Assembly (NCBI GenBank): GCA_019671005.1
Contig: CM033717.1
Coordinates: forward strand, 72,833,850 to 72,897,849
Length of the DNA stretch: 64,000 bases
Source: Hibiscus mutabilis
Taxonomy: Eukaryota; Streptophyta; Magnoliopsida; Malvales; Malvaceae
Direction of reading: 5' to 3'
The notes beneath the pieces were generated by a model. That model was not told the DNA's origin and made no database searches. It worked only from the letters and a program-made list of their open reading frames with translations. Each line of letters begins with the position of its first letter. Positions within the stretch are counted from its first letter, which is position 1. Of the stretch, positions 11,521-21,551 are shown one piece after another. The position numbers were made by a program, and so were the translations under genes.

Positions 11521-11989
11521 TGTTTGAATCCACCATGTCGAAACCTCTCAGATTAGTTACGGTCTTATATAACTCGTAGAGTTTTATAACTTTGCCACTA
11601 GCCTTTGGAGTCCTGAATGGAATACTTAATGGCATTAGCATTTATTTATTTTAAATAAATTAATAAGAAACTTATTATCATCTCCTTGTTCTAAAAAAAT
11701 CAACCTAACCATAATATTAAACGATTTCGGTTAATCAAAGCTCTAAAAATGATAGTTAAATTTATGCGTAATTTTTTTATATAAGCATGATGTTTGTGTT
11801 TAAAATCTCTCTATTCAACTATTTTTTATAACAATTTTAATATAATATTTATCTTAAGAGATGGTTTCATTATTCTCAAAAGAAGTGGTGAACAAATGAA
11901 AAAGATTTTGTAATATGTTACGGGTTAATATGTAATCAAACCATTAATAAACGGATAATGGCTAATCGATTAACCGTTAGGTTTCGGTT

Positions 11990-12340
11990 AATAAACGCTA
12001 TAATAATTAATCCACCGTTTAAACTAAACAGTACGATTAACCTATCATGAACCATCTTAATAAACACAATGGGAGATTTACCCTTCAAATTGCTAGCAAC
12101 CCATATTAATTCATCCTCCCAACACAGCATTGATCTCCTCACATTGCCCATATTAATTCAATGATTCCGAGATTCCAAAGCCTCTCCACATAGCCTGCAA
12201 CAATCATCAATTTACGTTCCCATCCTTAATAATCTATTTGTAGGGAGCCTATCTAAAATTATTATCCAAATAATAATAGCATGTTTTAGAAAATGAAAAG
12301 AGAACCAGATCAATCTATGCCACAACACATTAACCTTTCT
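11990..12340 (-). pseudogene. LINE relic: zf-RVT / C-terminal region
   Basis: On the minus strand a degenerate zf-RVT domain reads FSFHFLKHAIIIWIIILDRL, then PTNRLLRMG, a stop codon, and DDCCRLCGEALESRNH with its cysteine pair and histidine. Further along is CWEDELIWVASNLKGKS, matching the segment that follows zf-RVT in plant L1-type LINE proteins. Stops interrupt the frame. This is a fragment of a non-LTR retrotransposon polyprotein. Confidence 0.75.
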
Positions 12341-12437
12341 TTCTCTTATGTCGGACCAAATCCAATAGAAGTAGTAACCAGTCTGTCACTAGCCTCAATT
12401 CTTAGCTTCAACATCTTCCTCATGCTTCAACCAAAGT

Positions 12438-12865
12438 GTGGCTTACTCTAAGCAAATTGGGATAACACACGTTTTGCCGGCCGAGCTTTGGAGTATCCTC
12501 GAAGGCTTGAAGCTTGCGTGGGAATATGGCTTTGAACGCCTTGTCATACAAACTGATAATGCCGAAGCCTATCAACTCCTTTTGACTTACTCATCGTCCA
12601 ACTCCCACGCCTTGGCGCGAGCCATTGTCTCCCTCCTTGAGCATGTATGGTGAGTCGAATTCTCTCTATTTGGACGAGAAGCAAATATGGTTGCCGACTT
12701 CATGACCAAGCTTAGCACAACCCCGATTGGTATACTTTCCACTTACGATTCTCCACCGAATGGTCTCCTTGATCTTCTACACAAAGACGCCTCCGGTTCC
12801 TCTTATATTGTTTAAGGGGCGTTTAATGGAATGACTACGGCCTCCTTATTCATTCCAAAAAAAAA
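12438..12865 (+). pseudogene. RNase H-like (RVT_3) LINE relic with poly-A
   Basis: The frame begins MAYSKQ and contains AELWSILEGLKLAWEYGF, the conserved AELWAIxxGLxxAW motif of plant RNase H-like domains, then IQTDNAEAYQLL, where D is a catalytic-type residue. A TGA interrupts it after EHVW. The same frame resumes as FSLFGREANMVADFMTKL, the expected REAN-VAD motif, and ends at TAA near 12817. A run of 14 A follows at about 12857. A 3' A-tail next to the terminal RNase H domain fits a 5'-truncated LINE insertion. It is on the opposite strand to the zf-RVT relic beside it, so they are separate events or an inversion. Confidence 0.7.
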
Positions 12866-13066
12866 AAAAATCCACACCCTTGAACACATACTCCTTAATC
12901 CAAGCAATGTTTATATTCCTTTTCTATCAAAGCATTAGAATATTATATATTCCTATTCTTCTTTAATTGCATTATTTTTATATAGTGCAATCAAAAGATA
13001 ATCTCAATAAAAAAGAAAATGTTATTCTTTTTAGACAATCAGAGTTGAGTAAACATATATAGTGCA

Positions 13067-13880
13067 GTTTACTCAAATAATTATTAAAATTAATTTAATG
13101 AAAGAAAGTCTGGCCAATAAAAGTTGTGAATATTTTTCATCAAGTACTTTCTTTTTCTTCAATTAAATTAGTGTTTAATTAACTCATAATACTAATTTTA
13201 TGTAAATGTTAATTAACTCATAATACTTAATCATAAAAGGACTTTCTGGAACAAAAAAAATCATAAAAGGACTTTCTGGAACAGAGATAATTACATGTCT
13301 GATTAAATCATTAAAATATTAGTGCAATATTGATATTGAAATTTGAAACAATATTGATACTTTTAAGATTTAATTATTATATTTTGAAGTTTCAACACTA
13401 ATTTAGTTTTTCTTTTCTTTTTTTCTAAACAAAAAGGTAAAAGAGACGACATTGAAACTGGTTTTTTCCCTTTTGTTTAGTTTTGAGACGTGGAAAACAA
13501 AGCAATTTATACAAACGTTACAAAGCCTGAGGAAACTATCAAATGTCAACTCAAAGTTTCTGAACCAACTGAGATTGCTGGTAAGACTCGAACCTTAATT
13601 CTTATCAAGGTGTTAATATGAATACTGAACCAACTGAATCGACTCATCTTATGTCGGCTAATGTCAATTCAAAGTTGATAAAAAGAAAAAGAAAAATGGA
13701 ATATCAATTTCTTACATAATCAAACCGAAGCTCAAGCTGGGTTCTTACACAAAACCTCAACTCCCGCTTCCAGTCTTGATTCTGAGACCACACTTTTCCT
13801 CCTTTTCTGCTTCTATGATCGACCATCTCTTCATTTCTGGCCTAAACTTCAGCCAACATTTGAAAGTGAACGCCATTTGC
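13067..13880. repeat. Duplication block B, second part
   Basis: It matches 3300-4265. Shared landmarks in the same order are CATCAAGTACTTTCTTTTTC, CGTGGAAAACAAAGCAAT, and the near-identical stretch from GTCAATTCAAAGTTGATAAA to CAGCCAACATTTGAAAGTGAA. Homology ends within about 90 bp of the ARF stop codon. A short internal duplication (CATAAAAGGACTTTCTGGAACA, twice near 13221-13283) is present only in this copy. Confidence 0.85.
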
Positions 13881-13970
13881 TTCACTGTATCGAGCAATCA
13901 ACCGAATCCTATCGTACAAACTGTATAAGCTCCGAACAAGTAATGGTCATTAGCTTGTTGCTATACTAGT

Positions 13971-16900
13971 TTATGCATTCCCGTTGTCAGAGCTGCTACA
14001 TGCTTGATTAGGCAGGACAGAGTTTCCAAAATCTCCCTCCACACTCATCTGCTGGACTTCCCGAGGGGAGAGGATTTTGATGCTTCGGACACAGTTGACG
14101 AACTCCCTGAAATGAAACAGACGAAAAAAACTCAGGAAAAGGACATTAAATGAAAAGAATATTTGGGAAGAGCTGTATTTATGAGAAAACGAGCAACAGG
14201 GCTTACTCCCATGGGTCATCTCCTACTAGCAGAACATCATTCTCGTGGTCCACATAGACTAGTTTCCAGCCTACTCTCCCTAGGTCTTCCAGTTGCCCCT
14301 CGATGCCAAACCTACGAGCCAAATCTTGTTTGAGCTCATCATAACCTGAATAACGAGTTATATCGATCGATCTTCCAACAGCCCCCGTTTGTAAACCTAG
14401 AAAAGGTAAAATATGTGAATTAGAGCCCTTGACTGATGAGATGATAAGGATTTTTAATATGTGAAACAAGTAAAGAGATTGACTCGACGAGGCTGAAGTT
14501 TAGAACAACAAACTTTAGTATATGTCCGCATTCTCTGAAATTGCGGCGGCGGGGTCCATGCACCACGGCTTGTGAAGCTGTTATGGTTTATAGTGGAATC
14601 AATGGAGTTAAACGTCATATATGGAACTCCGAATGACTGGGAAACCATTGACGATGAAAGTTCTTGCTGAGCATCTTTAGGGTTTTCATAGCTGGCGAGC
14701 ATTCCTCCTGAAAAGTGGTCATTTGAAAAATCCTTCCCCAGCCCCATCATGCCTTTCGTCAGCGAAGGGTCAGAATTCATGGGTATCCCAATTTGGCTAT
14801 CCATATTATTTCCATATGAAACACTGTTCCTTGGATCTGCCTGAACTTCACCGTCTTGACTTGTGTCTCTCAACAACATTGTTTGAGGGTTGTAAGTCGA
14901 TGAGTTTTGCTGCAAATGAATACCATTCTGAGAAGGGCATACTGAAGTCGTAGAAGACAATGTGTCCAGGTAATCTGCACCATTGATAAGGTTTTGTGGG
15001 GTATAAAGGCCTTGATTTTGACCCTTGGAGATATTGAATAAGGGTCTAAAATCAGACTTTTGCTGAAGTTCTTTAACTTTATTAGCATGAGGCAACATGG
15101 TCTCCATTGGATTAGGATTCAAGACCATGGCAGCAGACTGAGTGATTTCATCCCCTAATCCAGTACTCTTGTGGAGTCTTCCGTTTATCATTGGTGCAGA
15201 ACACACTTGGACAGTTTGTAGATGGCGAAGTGGAACACGATGAGTTATCATCAGTAATCACAGAATGTGCAGCTACAGCAGCACATTTCATTACACTGTT
15301 AACAGCATCGAACAGTTGATTTGTTGTGGTGGTTCGTAATGGATCTACATGACCAGGAACTTCAGGCAGCACTCTGGGTTGTTGTTGCTGAAGATTTGAC
15401 TGCAGAGGTGGCTGAGAGAACCGAACATTCGCCTGGCTGTTACATTTAGGTATCTGTTGTGGGGCAGCATTAGATTGAGGTAGCAAGGTGGGTGAGTTCT
15501 GAGGCATCTCTAACACGTGACTAGCTGTCACGGACTTAGAGAAGGTCTGAGATGCATCTAACACCTGCCTTTGTTGATCTTGGGGTTGGGCAAGTTGACC
15601 AGGCTGCTGAAGTGCAGATTGCTGTGCCAAAAGCAACTGTTGTTGCTGCTGAAGCTTCTGCAACAGCTGAAACTGGACCTGGTTGTCAGGCACACGTAAA
15701 TGTTGGTTAAGTGGATCAGGCAGCTGGGAATGCATTAGGTTTTGTGGTTGATTTGGGCCCATATGCTGTTGTTGTCGCTGCTGTGGTGGTAGGTTTTGAG
15801 GAAGACTTCAAGCAAGTTGAGGAGTTTGATTAGAAGTTTGCTGCTGCTGAAGGATATTGCTACTTTGGGCAAGGGCTTGAGGCTGAAGAATTTGAGCCTG
15901 TACTTGACTAGATGGTAGAGTCTGAGCAATCGAATTTTGCCTCGACTGCTGAGTCATGTCATTTAGTTGTTGTGGCTGCATAATGGATCCCAATGAATTC
16001 ATTGTAGATGGTAGCTTTGGAAGCTGATCAAGTTGCTGCATTTGCGGAGGTAGCCTATGAGCATTGAACTGCAAGTTGTTTGGCTGAGGCATTTGTGGTG
16101 TCGACAGACCCATTTGTTGGGAAAGATCTGCTGCATCAAAGTTTTGCATACTGGACCCAGCCAGAGACTGCATGAATGCATTGAGTTTGCGAGCGCAGGA
16201 TTTTGCTGCATATTCATCCATTGGACCAGGCTAAGCCCTGGAAGCGAATGTGAATCCTTCATGCTTATATCATTTCCCAGCCAAGGCATTGGCCTCTTGA
16301 ATATATTATCTACATCGGAGAATTCATCATCTGCAAAACAGGAATTAGCATATGCCATTTAATCATCGCTACTACTCTACATAAAGACCAAGTATCGCAA
16401 TGAAAAAAAATGCATACAAACAACCAATAGAAGGCACCCGGTACTGCCGAGGAACAAGATCCCCAAGTGACATCCAATAAACCGTACTTGTGCCAATTTG
16501 ATATTGATTATGCAATAATTTAGAGGCTACAGGATCTTCTACCTGGCATTCCGGGTTGTCTAGGACGCTTTGATCTGAAGAATGGAGGTGGACAGATGAA
16601 AAACGGAGCTGTAACTGGTTCAATTTCCCAAAGGGAGACTCGACTACATCTTTCCCCGGCAGTTGACTCATCCCAACCAACCTATTGAAGAAAATGAGCT
16701 AGTTAAACAAGAAAAGCTTCATCTTGCTATAATAAATATAATGAAAAACTTAAACTAAAAATAGTTAAACTCACCTGCAAATTACGCCATTGTGAGTTTT
16801 TCCATCTTACAGGATCAATATCACTGATTCCCGTAATTGTGCCCATATACCTGCAGGAGAAAAAAGTACTTTATTTCCACCATTTTCTACAAATAACCGA

Positions 16901-19343
16901 ATCAAAATTTTCTGATCCAAGAAAGCAATCGTCAATACATGGCTAATTTGGAGATATCAATTATCAAAAACAGACAAAGACTTGACATAAAGCTACCTTC
17001 TTGTTCCTGACTCTTCAGTTTCAAACATCATTCGAAAGCTCATGCCAAGTGATATTTGATTGTTGTACACAGCTTTGTAATACTTGGCTAAAGGAATAAC
17101 AAATTCGGAAGGGCTAGCCCTGAAGAACAAAGAATATTTTGGAATAAATACTTACAGGGAAAGAAACTTTCCTTAATAGCATATACTAATCTATTCTTTT
17201 AAGGTGGCTGAACTTAATTTAAAAGTCAGAAAGGTATCGTTTGGACCTTGGATTATAGAACACGGTAAAGGGGCTATTGTTTGCTGCTGCATGAGCAGCT
17301 GCAGCGAGGATGCCGATATGCATGCTATCACTCGACAATACTGATGATGATAAATTTGTGGGTTGCCTGTTAGCACGTCCTATGCCCAAGAGAAGCTGCT
17401 GCCTTTGTTTCTCTGCTCACAAATTTTGAACACAAGAGTGATAAAATTGCCTTTGTTTCTCTTTATGGAAGAGAGCAGTAAAATAGTAAAAGTTAAGGTA
17501 ACAATGCTTCTGTAATTAAAGAGACATGAAGCATTGTGAAATCAGTAACTAAAAATACATATTCCAAGCGGAATCATTACCATTACCTAATGAATAGAAC
17601 TGAATCACCAGCTAAGAGTCGCTTTCCACTAACAAATAGACTCCATCCTGTGGTAAGCAAGTGCCGCTTTGGTTGTCCTGAAATTAAAAACCAGATGTTG
17701 GAATTAAATACATCAAGTGCATAAAGCTCGAGCAAATCAATTAGTAGTAATGCTGTAATGGCAATCCATAAATCCAACAAGTGAAAGTTCAAGGACAAAA
17801 AATGACCATACCACGATAGATATGGCGGAAGTTCCAGACATTCTCATGCAGATCCCTGGCCACAAGTTCTTGAGCAGGCGGTTGCATTGAGAAATCCTGT
17901 CAAAAGAATCAGGAAAGGGATTAATATCTGAAGTTAAAACAACCAACCTTCTCGGTTACACAAAACTGCTTACAAGAGGAGGGAAAGTTTTTTTGGCAGA
18001 GCGTGAGGAACAGACAAAACCTCCATGAGTGCTTGTATCACTTGCTGTCAATGTCTTACAGAAGAATTCTGGTTGCGGCTTATTTGACTTGAGAGAAAGA
18101 TCTGATCTCAGTAATGCCTCCTTATCGAACTGCAACAAATGTCAATAGGTTCAGTTCTAATATCCACTTTACATATTCAAAACTATATATAACATGATAT
18201 AAAATTCTTCTAGACATATGGGATAAGCTCTTTACAGAAGAAACGGGTTGGAGTGTCATCTGAGCATAGACTTCGTCCGTCTCTGGATCTGCCTGCAAAA
18301 TCACAAGAGAGAGTTGAGAAAAAATGGATTTGAAAGCGCAAATAAATTAAAGACAACCGATATTCCAAAAGGCAAGGAACAAGAGGCAGGCAGAATGGGG
18401 GAGCAGTACATGCAAGGTGACACTGTGAAGGAGACATAATAGCTTAGAAGGAAGATTCGGGTAGTTCGGAACTTGAGCATCCACATCTTTCTTCATTGAG
18501 GCCGCAACCTGAGATTCGAAATTTAATTCGGAACACATATTTGACCAAGTTAGAAGATGAAAGGTTAGAACAAACAACACCCTTCATGTAATATACCACC
18601 ATGTAAATATATCCGAATAAAACAACCCTTGTTTTCATTGGAAATCATATAAGAACACAAAATTATCCATGTTTATTGTTAAGAACTAAAATTTTTACAA
18701 TTAATTACTAAAGAGGAAACATCATTTAATTCACTGAAAATTATAAATTATGAACTCGTACAGCATCAAATACAAACAATTAATAAAACCCAAAAACACC
18801 TAGATCAAACCAATTTATTATGAAAATTACTTCTCAGCAGAAACAAAAGAATCTATATAGTTAATGTCGACAAGAGTTGGAAATTTAGTTCACCTGTTCG
18901 CTGTGTCCTTGAGGGAAGTAGACAACGTGGGTCCCAGCAGCCGGAAGGTTCACCAGCGGCCCGGCACACGCCTGCCATAGCTCAGGGTTGATGCTCTTCT
19001 TCTCCGGCGAAACACCTGCACCACCGCTCAAGTCAATTTACTCTTTTTTCTGATTGTTTTTCCAGGAAAAAAAATAAGAAAGAAGAAAATCTAACAATAA
19101 AATAAGAAGGAAAGAAGATTTAACTTTATGTATCTAGCTAGAGATTCTAGTTCAACGGAAAAGAAAAAGCAGAGCTTTTGAAGTAGAGATTGATTGAGAA
19201 AGATAAGAAAATCAGACCTTTTACAGGATAATCGAAGTTACAAAATCGAAAAAAAAAAAACAGAAGAGACAGAGCAGACCTTCAGCTGAACTCGTAGCTG
19301 CCGCGTTCGATGTAGATCCGGCTCCGGCGGCCGGCACTTTCAT
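13971..19343 (-). pseudogene. ARF19-like: ARF7/19-type auxin response factor, decayed copy
   Basis: ARF7/19 proteins are auxin-controlled transcription activators: B3 DNA-binding domain, glutamine-rich middle region, C-terminal PB1. Fourteen exons trace out: 19343-19280, 19015-18894, 18508-18410, 18292-18236, 18129-17974, 17896-17812, 17677-17587, about 17412-17247, 17119-16997, 16850-16775, 16681-16543, 16330-14514, 14396-14207, 14106-13971. Clear landmarks are LWQACAGPLV, VPNYPNLPSKLLC, FFCKTLTASDTSTHGGF, HIYRGQPKRHLLTTGWS, WEIEPVTAPFFICPPPFF, QFQRMRTYTK and VGDDPWE. Lesions: a compensated +1/-1 shift in B3 (18003-18015); no in-phase acceptor for exon 8; a roughly 7-base loss near 16170; in-frame TGA at 15808-15810; an extra base near 15190; one base missing from the G-run at 14382-14386 just before PB1. 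As read, a full-length activator cannot be made; a truncated B3 protein is conceivable. Confidence 0.9.
17400..17462. repeat. 15-bp direct repeat at damaged ARF exon 8 border
   Basis: TGCCTTTGTTTCTCT occurs at 17400-17414 and again, exactly, at 17448-17462. The first copy covers the start of exon 8 of the ARF pseudogene. The second lies 48 bp upstream in the intron. The usual RDEK codons that join exons 7 and 8 are missing their first residues, and neither nearby AG gives the right phase. A small local duplication or gene-conversion event may have destroyed the acceptor. Confidence 0.7.
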
Positions 19344-20510
19344 TGCTTTAATTTTTCCCCTTGAACTTCCAAACAAAAATAAAATAAAATAGAATCTAAA
19401 CTTATGAGTTGTTCATCTCTGGTTAGCTTGAAAAAGACAAAGCAAAGACACTATTAGAGACCTTGCTGCGTGCTGGATAGCTCAGATCAGCTCATTCAAC
19501 AAAATCCAAACAGTAGTCGAAGTAAAGGTAAAATCCCAATTTCCCGGGGAAAGGAAATAAAATTCCAGGAAACGAATTCCGGCGAGGGGGCAGGGAAAGT
19601 GGCCGGCACCGGGAAAACAGATGAGGAGGAAACGGAGGAAGCAAACAGTAATCTAAAATGTCAAAAAAAGGGGAAGAAAAAGAATGGGTATTGGAGTTTG
19701 GAAGAATACGTAAAAATTGGTAAGTTTTTCAAAGAACCGATCTTCTTCCCCAACAGAACATGGAATTAAAAAAGCCAGACATTTACCATCCTAAAAACTG
19801 TTCCTTTATTTTCCTTTCTTACTTCTCCCAGCTCTATCCCTCTCCCTATCTGTCTGTACACTGTACTTTTCCATATAAATGAATATTTATTTGGTAAACT
19901 CCATGTATCTTTGATTGTTTAATTATTTAGATATTGATTATAAATATAATTTTATATAAATATGCTCTCATGATGCAGTCATAAATGGAAGGTTTAACCG
20001 ATGTTTAGAAATGGGAGGGTCAAATTTAGGAAAATTGTAGAAACGATTTCCATAAATGAGTTTCCCAGCACTTCCAATGTTAATGTACAGAAGGTTACCT
20101 TTGGGAACAAAAATCCTATCCACTTTTCGGTGCCTTTTACACTAATACTGCAAAATTAAACTCGAAGTATTAACTTTGAATTTTAAACTGTAAAAATGCA
20201 TTTTATTTTAATTTTTTTAGCTTAAAGACAAATTTAGGACCATTAGGTCTTATTTTATCAAATTATGAACTAAAATTATATATTTCTCGGACTAGCACTA
20301 TTACAGTGAGCTCATCGCACATGCAGGACGAATTTTAAAATAATATTAATTTTTTATTTAAACTCGTCGTAGGAGCACAATAAGTCTCGGAAAAAATTCT
20401 ACCCAAATTCCAGTTTAAATATTAAGTAAGGTGATTAGCATAATCCTAATTCGAACTTGTCGTAGGGGCACGACGAGTTTCAAGTGGGTTAACAGCGGCC
20501 GTGACGTTTT
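19344..20510. other. ARF upstream flank and intergenic DNA
   Basis: The first about 100 bp upstream of the ARF ATG holds the presumed 5' UTR. A plus-strand open frame at 19470-19769 has no recognisable domain and is probably chance. Beyond 19850 the DNA is AT-rich. Near 20370-20480 the phrase CTCGTCGTAGGAGCACAA recurs as CTTGTCGTAGGGGCACGA, a short imperfect repeat. Confidence 0.35.
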
Positions 20511-20521
20511 AATATAACATC

Positions 20522-20600
20522 GTAACTTGAAAAATATGATCGTTGGTCAATGGATAGAAAATGGAACTCGCCAACGGTCATATTTTCCAAGTTAGGGTGT
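20522..20600. repeat. Hairpin-forming inverted repeat
   Basis: AACTTGAAAAATATGATCGTTGG and CCAACGGTCATATTTTCCAAGTT face each other across a spacer of about 30 bp, with arms of 23 bp and two mismatches. It could be the end of a small element or lie inside the LTR of the plant-mobile-domain relic to the right. Confidence 0.7.
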
Positions 20601-21119
20601 TTTGTTTCTTATAAATAGATAGTTTGGTTTAGAGTATAGAGCACCCAAACATTCTTCAACCTCTTGAGTTCGAGCAAAGCAAGTAAGATTGTTAAGCCGT
20701 GTGATTTTTGTAGAGCCCCAGAAAAAGCAACCACGTAAAAAATTTCAGAAGATTTAAGGTAATGGTTTTTTGAATTTTTAGATTATGGTGTTTGTGAGTC
20801 TTTTTGTTGTTGTTTGATTGTGTTGCTACGGTTTATGGTTTTTTGGCACGAAATTATTAAAAAATGGTGTTGTTAAGACGTGAAGAATAGCACATCACGA
20901 ACAATATGAAATTATTGGTAATAATTGTTTATTTTTTTACGAATTTTAATTTGTTGTTTGTAAATGATAAAGTAGTAATTTAATTAAAATTTTGTGTTTG
21001 TAGACGAATGAGACACTATTCCGGCCCCGGTTGCTATAGAGCAATCCGTCAAGCATGAAAATCTGTGGATTTCTGGAGACAACCTGATTTAGTTACGCGG
21101 CAAATATTCGTGACTTTGA

Positions 21120-21247
21120 AATCATGTCGTAATTTATTAATGAGTTGGTAGAACGTTGGAGACTACAGACGCACACATTCCACATGTCGTGCGAGGAATG
21201 CACAATCACCCTCAAAGATGTTGCTATGCATCTTGGTCTTCCAAGTT
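21120..21247 (+). pseudogene. Plant-mobile-domain (PMD/MAIN-like) fragment
   Basis: The plus-strand frame reads ELVERWRLQTHTFHMSCEE, then CTITLKDVAMHLGLP. This matches the start of the plant mobile domain (family of MAIN/MAIL proteins and PMD transposons), in which ERWRPETHTFH and EATITLQDVALQLGLP are typical. A TAA just upstream and an abrupt change to MITE-like sequence right after LGLP show that it is a broken fragment. The coding scrap may begin further left (about 21001). Confidence 0.7.
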
Positions 21248-21550
21248 CAGTGAGTAAATTGATCATTTTGAAAGTTCAGTGACCAATATAGGTCAGAGAG
21301 CAAAGTTCAGTGATGATTTTTGTAATTTATTCAAATAATTTATTTTTATTTTAAATTATTTTTTATATCTAGTAATAATAAAATATGCTATGTCATATCA
21401 AAATATTAATAAAATAATTCAGAGTGGTCAAAATAGGTTAGAAAGTGAAGTGCAATGAGTAAATTAAGCGTTTTGAAAGTTCAGTGATCAAAATAGGTCA
21501 AAGAGTAAAGTTAAGTGATGATTTAGGTATTTTACCCTACTTTTTATAAA
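21248..21550. repeat. MITE remnant with internal direct repeats
   Basis: The phrase GTTCAGTGA-CAA-ATAGGTCA-AGAG-AAAGTT recurs near 21279 and 21479, each followed by AGTGATGATTT. The right side ends in TATTTTACCCTA, the typical end of the GGGTAAA elements common in this window. It directly truncates the PMD fragment. Confidence 0.5.
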
Positions 21551-21551
21551 A

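Noticed and set aside
12438..12653. Functional small RNase H gene
   Set aside because: The frame is interrupted by TGA before the REAN-VAD motif and is followed by an A-tail, so a dead LINE end is the better reading.
19470..19769. 99-codon plus-strand frame upstream of the ARF
   Set aside because: Low-complexity K/E-rich, antisense to the likely ARF 5' leader or promoter, no recognisable domain.
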